Source of the DNA: Wurfbainia villosa
Taxonomy: Eukaryota > Streptophyta > Magnoliopsida > Zingiberales > Zingiberaceae
Assembly (NCBI GenBank): GCA_025175895.1
Contig: CM046000.1
Span: 94,968,753-95,032,752, forward strand
Reading direction: 5' to 3'
DNA length: 64,000 nt
Below the pieces are notes generated by a model that was given only the letters and a program-made list of their open reading frames with translations, searched no databases and was not told where the DNA came from. Position numbers and translations under genes: made by a program. The first letter of the stretch is position 1. Each line of letters starts with the position of its first letter. Of the stretch, positions 43,151 to 54,699 are shown one piece after another.

Positions 43151-44290
43151 ATGACTTTCAATCTGTTTGTTGTGATACTAAAAGAGAATAAACTTACTGG
43201 ACCCAATTATATTGATTGGAAAAAGAATCTTGATATTGTCTTGACTGCTGAGGAGTACAAGTATGTACTCTTCGAAGAGTGTCCTCCTAAGCCTGCAGAT
43301 GATTCTGGGGAAAAGGAGAAAGAGAGTTATAAGAAGTGGATAAAGGTTAATGAGATGACATGGTATTACATTTTGGCTTCTATGTCAAATGTATTGCAAC
43401 ATCAGCATCAAGCCATGCCCACTGCTTATGACATGATGCTCAATCTCAAGGAGCTTTTCAGACACCAGAATTTGGCTACTAGGCAAGAAGCCATGAGGAA
43501 CTTGATGATGACCACCATGATCGAAGGAACACCCGTGAAGGATCATGTTCTCAAGATGATGGCTCATTTGAATGAGCTGGAAGTCCTTGAAGCTGAGATC
43601 GATGGGGAAACCCAGGTCAATATCATACTCCAGTCTCTACCTAGGAGTTTTAAGCAATTTTGCCTGAATTACAACATGAATAAAAGGTTGTATTCATTGG
43701 CAGAGCTTCTGACAGAACTCCAGACAACAGAGGAGCTTTTTCGTCAGAGTGCTTAGGCTCAGGACATGGTTGCCCAAAAGGTTTCTACTTCTAAGCCAAA
43801 AGACAAGAAGAAGAAGAAACAAGGTGGGAAAAAGGTGGCGGGAGGATCTCAAGGAGGAGTGAAGAAGCTGAAAGGAAAGTGCTTCACTTGTAAGTAGACT
43901 GGACATTGGAAGAAGGACTGCCCCAACCGGAAGCAGAACAAAGGCATTTCTTTTGGTCTAGTCGTTGAAACATGTTTAGTGGTATTATCTACCGGCACTT
44001 GGTATGTAGATACGGGAGCCACTGATCATGTTTGCAATACTTTACAGGGGTTCCAAGAAACTAGACAACTGGCTGAGGGGGAGATTACCGTTTACTTTGG
44101 CGATGCTATGAAGGTGGCGGTTGTTGCAGTGGGAGATGTTTATTTATCTTTTGAGAGGAATAAAATTTTGGTTCTGAAAAATTGCCTTTATGTACCTTTA
44201 TTTAGAAATAATTTGATTTCGGTTTCTAAATTGTTTATGGATGGATATTCTATTTCTTTTAATGATAGAGTTGTTATAAAAAAGGAATAG
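43151..44290 (+). pseudogene. B2 gag and protease
   Basis: Gag opens with MTFNLFVVILKENKLTG and runs 201 codons to a stop at 43754-43756, then stays in the same frame through a lysine-rich linker. The zinc knuckle reads CFTCK-stop-TGHWKKDC: CAG became TAG near 43893. The protease has WYVDTGATDHVCN (about 44003-44040), with the Asp-Thr-Gly motif present. The frame ends at 44290 through a shift after VVIKKE. Two stops and one shift separate this from a working gag-protease. Confidence 0.9.
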
Positions 44291-44312
44291 GGAGATTATC
44301 TATTCTGGTGCA

Positions 44313-46580
44313 TTGATAGAAAATTTATATACCCTTGATCCAAAAGCTCTCACGATGCAAATAGAAGTAAATAACCCATCTTCTAATTCTAATAAGAGAA
44401 AAGAACCTTCGAAAATGAACCAAACATATCTTTGGCATCTAAGGTTAAGTCATATTAACCTAAGTAGATTTCAAAGGTTGATAGCTGATGGTCCTCTAGG
44501 TTCATTAGTGGTGGAAGATTTCCCAATCTGTGAATCTTGCTTGGAAGGTAAAATGACCAAGAGGTCTTTTAAGACCAAGGGGTATAAAGCCAAAGATGTG
44601 TTGGAATTGGTTCATTCTGATTTGTGTGATCCTATGTATATCCAGGATAGAGGTGGTTTTGAATATTTTGTCTCTTTTATAGACGATTATTAAAGATATG
44701 GATACATTTACTTGATGCGCCGCAAGTCTGAATGCTTTGACAGGTTCAAAGAATTCAAGGCTGATGTGGAGAAACGTCAAGGTAAAAGTATCAAGACACT
44801 ACAATCTGATCGTGGTGGTAAGTACCTCTTGTCAGAGTTTAGGAATTACTTATCAAAGGCTGGGATTCAATCCCAATTATCTGCACCTTGCACACCCCAG
44901 CAGTATGGTGTAGCGGAGCGAAGGAATAGGACTCTTATAGAGATGGTTAGATCGATGATGAGTTATTCTGAGTTGCCAGATTCATTTTGGGGGTATGATC
45001 TAGATACGGCAGTGTATATTCTGAACTTGGTATCATCTAAATCAGTGCCTTCTACTCTCACAGAATTGTGGACTGGGCGAAAGCCTAGTCTGAGACATAT
45101 TCGAATTTGGGGGAGTCCAACACATGTGCTGAAGGCATATGCTGGTAAGTTGGAACCTCGTACAGAAGTGCGCATGTTCGTTGGCTATCCTAGAGGAACG
45201 AAAGGTGGTTTGTTTTATTGTCCTAAAGATCAGAGGGTGATCGTTAGCACGAACGCTATATTTCTAGAGGAAGACTATGTGATGAACCACAAGCCCATGA
45301 GTTTGATTGTTCTGGAGGAATTGAGAAGGGAAGTCACTACTTCAGTACCACCGGTACAAGAGGATATACCACAAGTGACTGCACCGCGTGTCACAGAGGG
45401 TACACAGGTGATACCTTGTCGTAGTGGGAGGGTTGTTAGACAGCCTGATAGATTTATATTCTTGGGAGAATCTTTTGATTTGGTCCCTAGCGAAAATGAA
45501 CCTGATCCCTGGACATATGACGAGGCAATCCAAGATAAAGATGCGGTATCTTGGCAAAGTGCGATGAATTTTGAGATAGAATCTATGGATTCAAATCAGG
45601 TGTGGGAGCTAGTAGAACCACCCTATGGTGTAAAAACCATTGTATGCAAGTGGATCTACAAAAGGAAGAGAGGAATAGACGGGAAGGTTGAGACCTTCAA
45701 AGCAAGGCTTGTTGCGAAAGGGTATACTCAGAAAGAGAGTATCGATTATGAGGAGACCTTTTCGTCGGTGGCCATGATAAAGTCTATCCGGATTCTCTTA
45801 TGTATTGCTGCTCATATGGATTATGAGGTGTGGCAGATGGATGTCAAGACAACTTTCCTTAATGGAAGTCTTGTGGAAAATATCTATATGAAGCAACCAG
45901 AGGGATTCATTGCAAAGGAAAAAGAGCATTTTGTGTGCAAGCTTAATCGGTCCATTTATGGATTGAAGAAAGCTTCGAGATCTTGGAACATCCTCTTTGA
46001 TGAGGTAATCCAGTCTTATGGATTTATTCAAAGTCCGGATGAGTCTTGTGTATACAAGAGATGTGACGGAAACGTAGTGATATTTCTTGTACTATACGTA
46101 GATGACATTTTATTAATTGGCAACAATGTCAAGGTGTTATCGGACGTAAGGGTATGGTTGTCCAAACAGTTTGATATGAAGGACTTGGGAGAGGTGGGAC
46201 ACATCCTTGGGATCAAGGTTATAAGGGATCGTAGGAAAAGGATGTTGTGCTTATCCCAAGCTTCATACATAGACACGATTATGGAGCGTTTTAGCATGCA
46301 GATCTTCAAGAAGGGTTTTCTACCTTTCAGGCATGGAGTTCCTTTATCTAAGGAGATGTGTCCTAGATCATCTGAGGAGATAGAGGAGATGAAGGTGGTT
46401 CCTTATGCTTCGGCAGTAGGAAGCCTCATGTATGCGATGCTCTGTACGAGACCAGATATCTGCTTTGCCGTGGGCATGGTCAGCAGATATCAGAGTAATC
46501 TAGGACAGGGACATTGGACTGCGATAAAGCTTATATTGAAGTACCTGAGAAAGACTAGGGATTATATGCTGGTATACTAG
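44313..46580 (+). pseudogene. B2 integrase and reverse transcriptase, 622-codon pol frame after one stop
   Basis: Gag-pre-integrase and the core start lie at 44313-44693 (YLWHLRLSH, CESCLEGKM, LVHSDLCDP), ended by TAA at 44691-44693. The same frame continues and is open to 46580. It contains SDRGGKYL (second catalytic Asp kept), YGVAERRNRTL (Asn-Gly motif changed to Tyr-Gly), the linker, RT fingers (WELVEPPYG), QMDVKTTFLNG, YVDDILLIG at about 46095-46106, and the RT connection to YLRKTRDYMLVY. A TAG ends it at 46578-46580. RT motifs look complete. Confidence 0.9.
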
Positions 46581-47050
46581 GTAGATCAATTACTCCCTGT
46601 GGGTTACACAGATTCCGACTTCCAATCAATAGGGATAACAGTAAGCCTACCTCAGGTTTTGTGTTTACTTTGGGAGGTGGATCCATTGTATGGAGGAGTG
46701 TCAAGAAGAAATGCATGGCGGACTCTACCATAGAAGCTGAGTATGTGGCAGCCTCTGAGGTGGCCAAAGAAGCTATATGGCTTAGGAACTTCTTGATGGA
46801 CTTGGATGTGATTCTTGGTTTTCCCAGAACTATCACAATTTATTGTGATAACAGTGGTGTAGTTGCAAACTCAAAGGAACCACGAGCCCATAAGGTAAGT
46901 AAACACATAGAGCATAAGTACCACCTGATACGAGAAATCGTAATGCGAGGAGAAGTTGTTGTAGCCAAGATTGTTCAGAGGATAACCTAGCAGATCCTTT
47001 CACTAAGGCCCTTCCAGCAAGAGCTTTTGATAGACATGTGGAGGGAATGG
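46581..47050 (+). pseudogene. B2 RNase H
   Basis: The first part (YTDSDFQS) is frameshifted near 46628. The rest is open at 46661-46990, with ADSTIEAEYVAAS, IYCDNSGVVANS and the RxYHLIRE region. A single-base loss near 46977 ends the frame before the DPFTKALPAR tail, which is still readable to about 47040. Confidence 0.87.
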
Positions 47051-47095
47051 GAATCAGATGTATGGCAGTATGATGACAGCATAGTCTTTTAGTAT

Positions 47096-47106
47096 AAGTG
47101 GGAGAT
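47096..47106 (+). other. B2 polypurine tract
   Basis: AAGTGGGAGAT directly before the 3' LTR. Confidence 0.88.
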
Positions 47107-48960
47107 TGTTGGGATTTATACTGAAAAGTTTATCTTTTTAACATCTTTATTTTTTGAAATAAGAATCACTTGATCATTGTTTGCATATTTATGGTTATGC
47201 ATATTGTCTAATATATTACATTGTAGATAACATGGTGTGTAGTGTCACATGGGAGATCATTTTATCAGTTCCTTGTAGAGTGTAAGTAGAGGCTCACAAC
47301 CGAGTTGACTTCGGATAAACCATCGGTATGGTTGTAGTGTGATTTGATATTGATTTATCTTGACCATAGAATTACACTAGTACACTTTGTAGGTATTAAG
47401 CAGGACCGACTTAGAGGTGATTCAATTTATTGCTGACTACATAATTGAATCGGACCTCGGATATTATAGTGTACATGCTCTTAATCCCGATATAATAACG
47501 GGCACATATACTTAGTATTTATTTCTTTGATTTACCAATGGGCGAGATTTATAGAGTAAATCGATAGGCTCGGTAAGTTGGGAAATAATATTATTTATAT
47601 GGTGTCTCGTTGATTATAGGTGGAAACCGTGTCCTATATATTAGGATGATGATGTCCCCTTGAAGAGCTCATAAGGTTCATCATGTAAACCCTGCAGGTG
47701 GACTTGGTCCGGCATAATGATAAGGTTGAGTGGTACTACTCATGGAGTTAGATGTTGATTAATTAATTGTCAGTAAATTAATTAATTGATGGACATTCGA
47801 TATCTTAAACACGGAGAGATATTTGTACAATTAATATATGAAGCCCATATTTATTTATGGGGGTTGGTGAGGTAGATCAATGATAATCCTCTAGTGGAAT
47901 GGATTATCATTAATGGATCGGACTTTATTTGGGCGTGATCCATTGGGTGGCCAAGATCCAACTCCTCCTCATAGTCCCTATTGTAGCCTATTAAAACCCT
48001 CATGAAGCCTAGATCCGATGGTAGAAAATGAAACTCTAGATCCGACGGTGGAGGTTAAATCTCTAGATCCGACGGTGGAGATTAAATCTCTAGATTCGAC
48101 GGTTGAGATTAAATCTCTAGATCCGACGGTGGAGATTAAAAGGAGGCTTAAGCCTAACTCTATAAATAAGGGCTTGGACGGCAAGGAGAGGGATGATCAA
48201 ATTAGGGTTAGGGTTTTTGGAGTTGGCTTGAGAGAAGAGGTGGGCAGCAACCCTAGCTTGCTCTTCTTCCTATTGGGCGGCGGCAAGGATTCTAGGGTTT
48301 TGGCTCTTCTTGGCCAGCGGTGCCTCATCCTCTCTCTCTAGATTGGCCAGCAACTCCTCCCTCTCCCTCTCTCTCTCTCTCCTTTGGCCGGCGGCAACCT
48401 TTCTTCAATGTTGGACGATGCTCCTATTCTTCTCCTTGGCCGGCGGCAACATCAAGTCCCTTGACTTGGTGGTCGGTTCTAGATAGGAGAAGAAGTTTTG
48501 TTTTATTCTTCCTTTTGTTCGGAGCGAGCATGGAAGGGAAGAACGTGATTTAGGAGGCTTTGACTTTTGGAAGATCATCGCCCACATGACGTCCAAAAGA
48601 AGGATGGACAAATAATAGAAGACCTAGAAGTAAACAAGAGGTATAATTTTTGTTTAAGTATGTTTTCTTATTCTATGCAAATTGTATGTATTGTATGTGG
48701 CTAATTTATTTGGACCCTGAAGACAAACACAAAAATCGGCGATCCGTACGTTGTCTATTCCGCGGCTAATCGAAGAAAAGAGGTAGGTTACTTGAACAAC
48801 AAGTTTGTTCAAGTGACCACTCTATTCGAATAGCACAACGATGGATCGGTTGCTTGGGTAATATCTCTTTGTCAAGGATGATTTTTTAATCCGGAAACGT
48901 AGATGGGATCGCCATGCACAAGCGACCGAGTTGAAGTGGGAAGCAAAGTTTCTCCCTTCA
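47107..48960 (+). repeat. B2 3' LTR
   Basis: 1854 bp, TGTTGGGATT to CCTTCA. Minisatellite at about 48011-48140, TATA box at 48161-48168. Differs from the 5' LTR at scattered single bases and short indels, so the insertion is not recent. Confidence 0.95.
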
Positions 48961-48965
48961 ATCAT
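48961..48965. repeat. Target-site duplication ATCAT, right copy of B2
   Basis: Matches 40238-40242. Confidence 0.93.
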
Positions 48966-49420
48966 GATGTCATGGCATAAAATGGAATTTAAGTATACAT
49001 GACATTTAACCTTAATCCTAGGTAATATCATGACATATTAAATGATTAAAACTAGATATAATGTCATGACATGTTATATGGTAAATAAAGCATAACAAAT
49101 AAAATATAAGGTATATAATACCTAAATTTTAGCATTAATTTCCATTTGATATTATTTTGTCCATTTGCCATATTATTATTTATTTCCCAAAGTGTGCTGA
49201 AAACCCAAAATGACACACTAAAATCTCTAAACCTAACTTGTTCCAATTTGATTGATTTTTCATAATTCCAAAAATATATTGGCACATCCTAAAATATTTT
49301 AGGATATAAGATAAAACTTATTTCCAAAATACCCATAACCTTGGAAATGACCTAAAGTGCCACCTTTACCATCGTTAGGTTAACTACCCATCCATTTAAA
49401 GTTGACACACCTAAACCCAT
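48966..49420. other. Repeat E, AT-rich spacer right of B2
   Basis: Continuation of 39494-40242. No coding frame or known repeat recognised. It contains several CATGACAT motifs (about 48967-49075). In minus orientation it follows the end of the gag-like frame at 49421. Confidence 0.5.
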
Positions 49421-50195
49421 CTAGCATGAATCGATCACGCTCTTAGGAACCCAAAACCTATTTGAGCTCCTTGGGTTAACTAGGTATTCCTTAGGGATGA
49501 CCTTCCTAGATACCATCCTAATGACCCTTCTAGGCTTGGTAGCCTTGGTCATTTGGGTTTTGCCTAGATCAAATCTAGAGGTAACTCCCCCATTGACCTT
49601 CTTAATGGCTTCCCTAGGTCTCTTCGAAACCCTAGCCACTAGGCACACACCGTGGTTACCCTTAGGGATGACTTCCCTAGTAGCCTTGGTCTTCCTAGAC
49701 CTAACTTGAGTTCCATAATCAAATGGAACATTGTGGTAGGTCTTTTTGGGGTTAACCTTGCCCTTGAATGGTTCTTGATTTCTAGGTCTTTGACCTTGAC
49801 TCCTAGGCCCTAGGCTTTGACATCCAGATCCTAGAGTTTGACCATTTGCCCCTTTAATTTGATTTTGCATAATCCTAAGGGTCTTTTCTTGTTTCTCAAG
49901 CCTTGACCTCAAGGCTTGAATTTCTAGCTCTAATTGTCCAATTTTTTATTTTTCATCTCTTCTTTGGACATTATTTTTCCTAGGCATATGCCTAGTCCAT
50001 TTAGGGTTAAAACCTAGGTGGTCTTCTATTTTCTTGATAGATTCCCTAGGTAAGGTTTTTCTAGGGACATTAGTCCCAAATTTCTCCTTATTTGAAATGT
50101 TTACACTCTTAGCACCTAGACAAAAATAGTTGTTATTCCTAGCATGCTTTTCATGAGTAATAGCAACATTATTAACATAACTCCTAGCATTCTTT
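49421..50195 (-). pseudogene. Repeat E gag-like frame with predicted coiled coil
   Basis: One minus-strand frame runs from the edge of element D (50195) to a stop at 49421, interrupted only by a TAA at 49946-49948. After it comes a stretch with regular Leu/Ile spacing (IGQLELEIQALRSRLEKQ), suggesting a coiled coil, then a basic Gln/Pro/Arg-rich region and a tail NRFWVPKSVIDSC. Basic, coiled-coil-bearing gag ends with a WVPK motif recall Sirevirus-type copia elements, but no zinc knuckle or protease was seen, so the assignment is tentative. The N-terminal side is cut off by element D. Confidence 0.4.
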
Positions 50196-51750
50196 TGTAG
50201 TGCACGCCCTTCCCGTCCTCCTAACACACATCCTATAGACGGGCGACGGCGCTACGCGATCATACATTCATGCATATAACAGCGGAAGCATTTAAAAACT
50301 TTACAACTTTTAACTCTAATTATATTAACCCGATCAACCTAACAATTTGATCATGGCAAAAGGTCTTAGCAATTTATTTAACTAAACATGTATTAACCAT
50401 TTCAAGGTTCATAAAAATAAACATGAGTAACAACCATAGAAAGCATTAACGTCTCCTAACAGTTTACACATAAACTGAAAATCATGCATAAGTCCGTATA
50501 TGAAAAATGATCTCGTCCACCATGCCACTGCCACACACATCTTTGCCCCTCCTGCTGCTCCCTTTAATTTATCCATTCCTTGCCCTTTTCTGCAGTACAA
50601 GGAAAGTAAACTGTAAGCACATAGGCTTAGTAAGATCCTTTCCTACTCACAAAAACATGCATCATGAATTAAACGTAAAGTAATGCCATGTTCGTTAAAC
50701 AACATATGAGCACAACATTTATTTAAAGTAGAGACATCATCAATTTAGGAAAAGAACATAAACTTAGCATTTTCATCGCAACAGTACATTGTCTCTAAAC
50801 ATGATAATTCGATGAACATAAAATGGTATATGCAGGATGCTCTTTAAAAACATATAGTTTATATACTTAAACATAATCTCAACATATTGGGCCCGGTATT
50901 GTACCACATACATCATTCGCGCGCATCCTAAATAGATCCGAGGTAGCTAATCCCGAACCTACTAGGTTACTAGGTCCGTACTATGTCCGTCGACCTAGGG
51001 GCAACCTTGGAGCCCATCCCATAGACCTTGTTAGGGTCCGGTACAAGCCATGCATAAAGTAAAATAACATACATGTTCTTTGTCCTAAAGAGTGTTCTTG
51101 TCCCCACTCTTAGGGAAACATTTCTTAGACATTTCATATACGTGAGTCATGCCTAACATGGGTGAAAACATAAGCATGTAGCATAGCATAAATCAGCATG
51201 AGTACAATTTAACATGGCATAAGGTAGTGACATAAGGAAAATTAAGCTAACATAAATAGAAATCATCATCTAACATGCATAACGTGGAAGAATTCCAACA
51301 AGAATAATTTCTCTAATACTATTAGCCGAACCTTCTACACATAGTTCTAGATTCTTTCATTCAAAATCAAGCATACAATATTACATCGTAAGCACTTATA
51401 CTGCAGGTGAGGGGATACTTACATCCTATGCTTTTTCACCAATTTATACCGTTAGACTTCGCAAAGAGAAGATCTCCTACGTGTTTCCTTGCTTTAGCGT
51501 GATCCTCTACCAAGTCCCTCTTGAAAATCCCCTCTTGAATTATCTAAAGAGAAGACAACCTTCTTCCTTGCTTCGGCGGCTTCCTTCTTTCCAATCCTCC
51601 TCTTCGTCATCGCCCTTTATCGGACTCGTTCTCTCATCCTCGACGGCGCACAACACAGGAATCTCTTGCTCTCACAATCGGCATAGCGTCACGCAGATAA
51701 GGTCGGAGGGTTAGGGAAGGAGAGGGGAGAAGGCTATTCGGCGGCTAGAG

Positions 51751-51756
<6 letters not shown>

Positions 51757-51784
<28 letters not shown>
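51757..51784. repeat. (GA)n microsatellite in D 3' LTR
   Basis: About 14 GA units. The counterpart at about 63669-63706 is longer and starts with GCGA units. Confidence 0.9.
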
Positions 51785-51789
<5 letters not shown>

Positions 51790-51903
51790 TGGGTGGGCGA
51801 CATTTGGAGAGAAGGGGAGGCATTGGGAGAGAAGGGGAAGAGGGATAGGTTGGCGGCGTGGAAAGTTAGGGAAAAGAGAGAGGAGAGGAAAAATATATAA
51901 AAA

Positions 51904-52092
<189 letters not shown>

Positions 52093-52356
52093 AGGTTTCT
52101 TTCATTTAATTACCCCTTTAAATAATTTGTCAAATTAATCAATCTCTCTTTTTTTTTCGTCTATAGATATATTTTGTTTTATCCTACTCATTCGTAATCT
52201 TATGACTTAGTGGTGGGAAGTCTATTCTCCCAAATCAATGGTTCATGGTTTAAGCCTCGACTACAAACTATTTATTCATTTTTTTTATTCTTATATATAT
52301 ATATATATATATTTCTTATAAATAAAAATATAGTAACTAAAATTTGGGATGTTACA

Positions 52357-53530
52357 ATCCCTTATACCTTATAAAGTTTCGTACTCGAAACTTAGAACAA
52401 CTCGGGGTACTTTTGCTTCATGTCATCCTCACGTTCCTAGGGCACTTCTTTATTCCTTAGTCTTTTGACTTCTCGATCTAGTATCTGGATAGGTCGACTT
52501 TCATAGCTCATGTCCTCTTGAATTTGCACTGTCTGTGGCTCAACCACTTGGTCGGTACTGGAAATGCACTTTTTAAGCATCAAGACATGGAACACGTTGT
52601 GAATAGCAGACATCTCCTGAGATAGTCCTAGCTCGTAAGCTACCTTGCCAACTCTTTTTAGGATCTTGTACGGTCCTACGTATCGTGGACTTAGCTTTCC
52701 TTCCCGAATCTCATTATTCCTTTCATAGGAGCTACCCGGAGAAATACTAAATCTTCGACATTGAAATCCAAAGGTCTACGTTGCTGATCCGCATAGTTTT
52801 TCTGCCGGCTCTGAGCAGTCTCTATTCTTTGGCGGATATTCTGTTTCGCTCGGGTGGTGTCGTCGATGAAATCTGTCTGAAGTCCCATCTCTTTCTTCTC
52901 ACCACCTTCATACCAACAGATCGAAGACCTACATCTCCTCCCATATAATGCTTCATAATGTACCATTCCGATGGTAGCTTGGTAGCTATTATTGTAAGCG
53001 AATTCCGCTAAACATAAGTAGCGGCACCAACTCCCTTTGAAATCCAAGGCACAAGCTCGTAACATGTCTTCCAGTACTTGGTTCACCCTTTCTGTTTGCC
53101 CATCTATCTGAGGATGAAAGGCGGTACTGAAACAAAGCTTCGTGCCAAGTGCCTTATGAATGCATCCCCAAAATTGTGAAGTGAAGCTACCATCCCTATC
53201 TGAAATGATGGTCTTGGGAATACTATGCAGTCTGATGATTTCCTTAGCATATAATTGAGCCAGTTGCTCAATCGAATATGTCATCTTGATCGCTAAGAAA
53301 TGAGCTGACTTTGTCAATCTGTCAACGATAACCCATATAGCATCATATCCGTTCGTAGTCCTAGGAAGACCTGAAATGAAATCCATAGAGATGTCTTCCC
53401 ATTTCCACTCTGGAATTTTGATCGGTTGCAGAACTCCTCCAGGCCTCTGGTGTTCTGCTTTAACTTGGCGGGTGTGTCGTGCGTAATCGACGTCTTTGAG
53501 CTATGTCTCTCTTCATACCGGACCACCAGA
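52357..53530 (-). pseudogene. Element D integrase core and chromodomain remnant
   Basis: The core is open at 52691-53386: IVDRLTKSAHF (first Asp), SDRDGSFTSQFW (second Asp), HPQIDGQTERVNQVL (Glu), then the FAYNNSYQ and YGRRCRS regions. A stop near 52691 interrupts the GPYKILKRVGKVAYEL C-terminal domain, which continues to about 52400. There ILDREVKRLRNKEVP meets a stop and then EREDDMKQKYPELF: the middle of the expected chromodomain-like tail (WRN...EEATW) is missing. Upstream, frame is lost near 53480. Inserts DNA in relatives, with the tail directing target choice; inactive here. Confidence 0.88.
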
Positions 53531-53714
53531 ACTTCTCTTTCAGGTCTTGATACATTTTGGTGGATCTCGGATGCATAGAATAGGGGGTTCCATGAGCCTC
53601 CTCTAATATCTTTTTGTGTAGTTCTGGATCATTAGGGATACATAACTGATCCCTAAGGTATAATACTCTGCTATTGGCGATACGGAAATGCTCGCCTTTT
53701 CCTTCTAGGATCTC
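53510..53714 (-). pseudogene. Element D integrase zinc-binding domain
   Basis: Minus-strand translation gives LYLRDQLCIPNDPELHKKILEEAHGT followed by HPRSTKMYQDLKEKFWW. This is the H-H part of the HHCC domain between RNase H and the integrase core. A stop near 53715 separates it from RNase H, and the CC half is shifted near 53480. Confidence 0.8.
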
Positions 53715-54360
53715 CTACTTGATCCTCTGGAGACTTGGATCATCACTTTGTTTTGCTAATATGTCATCGAATAGTGCTGGTATTATTGCCATGGTCAAAA
53801 GCTGTCCGGAAATAACCTCGATTCCATAGTGCATAATTTCCTTCTCTAGCGGTCGAGACAATACCGATAAGGACATCAGGGTGGCATAGGACTTCTTGCT
53901 GAGTGCATCAGCCACTTTGTTTGCCTTGCCAGGATGGTAAAAGATCTCGCAGTCATAGTCCTTCACGAGCTCCAGCCATCTGCGTTGTCTCATATTGAGA
54001 TCCTTTTGAGTGAAGAAATACCGCAGACTCCGGTGATCCGTATAAATCTTGCACTGTGCTCCATACAGATAGTGCCTCCATACCTTGAGAGCGAAGACAA
54101 CAGCTGCTAGCTCTAAATCGTGAGTGGGATAGTTGTTTTCATGTTCCTTGAGTTGCCTAGAGGCATAGGTAATAACTTTACCCCTCTGCATAAGTACAGC
54201 TCCGAGTCCCAATCCGGAGGCATCGCTATACATGTCGAAGCTCTTGTCGTTCTCTTGGAGAGTAAGGATTGGAGCACTTGTAAGTCTCCTTTTCAGCTCC
54301 AAGAAACTCTTCTCACATTCCTCTGTCCATACATACTTCTTGTTCTTCTGGGTGAGAACT
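53715..54360 (-). pseudogene. Element D RNase H, truncated at the RT side
   Basis: Open from 54302 with MELKRRLTSAPIL, and readable upstream to 54360 (KYVWTEECEKSF). It contains YSDASGLGLGAVL, LELAAVVFALKVWRHYL and YTDHRSLRYFFTQKDLNMRQRRWLE, the gypsy RNase H motifs, and ends with the FYHPGKANKVADALS motif. At 54358-54361 the sequence switches to LTR, so the RT palm with its YxDD motif is absent. The junction has the bases ACT in common with the LTR relative at 51318-51320. Confidence 0.9.
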
Positions 54361-54699
54361 GTTAGCCGAACCTTCTACACATAGTTCTAGATTTTTTCGT
54401 TCAAAATCAAGCATACAACATTACATCGTAAGCACTTATACTGCAGGTGAGGGGATACTTACATCCTATGCTTTTTCACCAATTTATACCGTTAGACTTC
54501 GCAAAGAGAAGACCTCCTATGTGTTTTCTTGCTTTAGCGTGATCCTCTACCAAGTCCCTCTTGAAAATCCCCTCTTAAATTATCTAAAGAGAAGACAACC
54601 TTCTTCCTTGCTTCGGCGGCTTCCTTCTTTCTAATCCTCCTCTTCGTCACCGCCCTTTATCGGACTCGTTCCCTTGTCCTCGGCTGCGCACCACGCAGG
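54361..54699 (-). repeat. Element D 5' LTR fragment, left of B3
   Basis: Matches 51321 to about 51667 of the D 3' LTR with few differences. Its missing 1.1 kb corresponds to 50196-51320. It ends at the GCAGG duplication of B3. Confidence 0.9.
54695..54699. repeat. Target-site duplication GCAGG, left copy of B3
   Basis: Matches 63562-63566. Confidence 0.94.

Larger units (their letters stand above)
40243..48960 (+). mobile_element. Complete Ty1/copia element B2
   Basis: 8718 bp with LTRs 40243-42093 and 47107-48960, PBS, leader, gag, pol and PPT in order, flanked by ATCAT. The LTRs begin TGTTGGGAT, unlike the TGTAGGGAT of B1 and B3, and are about 75 bp shorter than B3's, so B2 is a distinct subfamily. 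It has several in-frame stops but few frameshifts. Confidence 0.95.
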
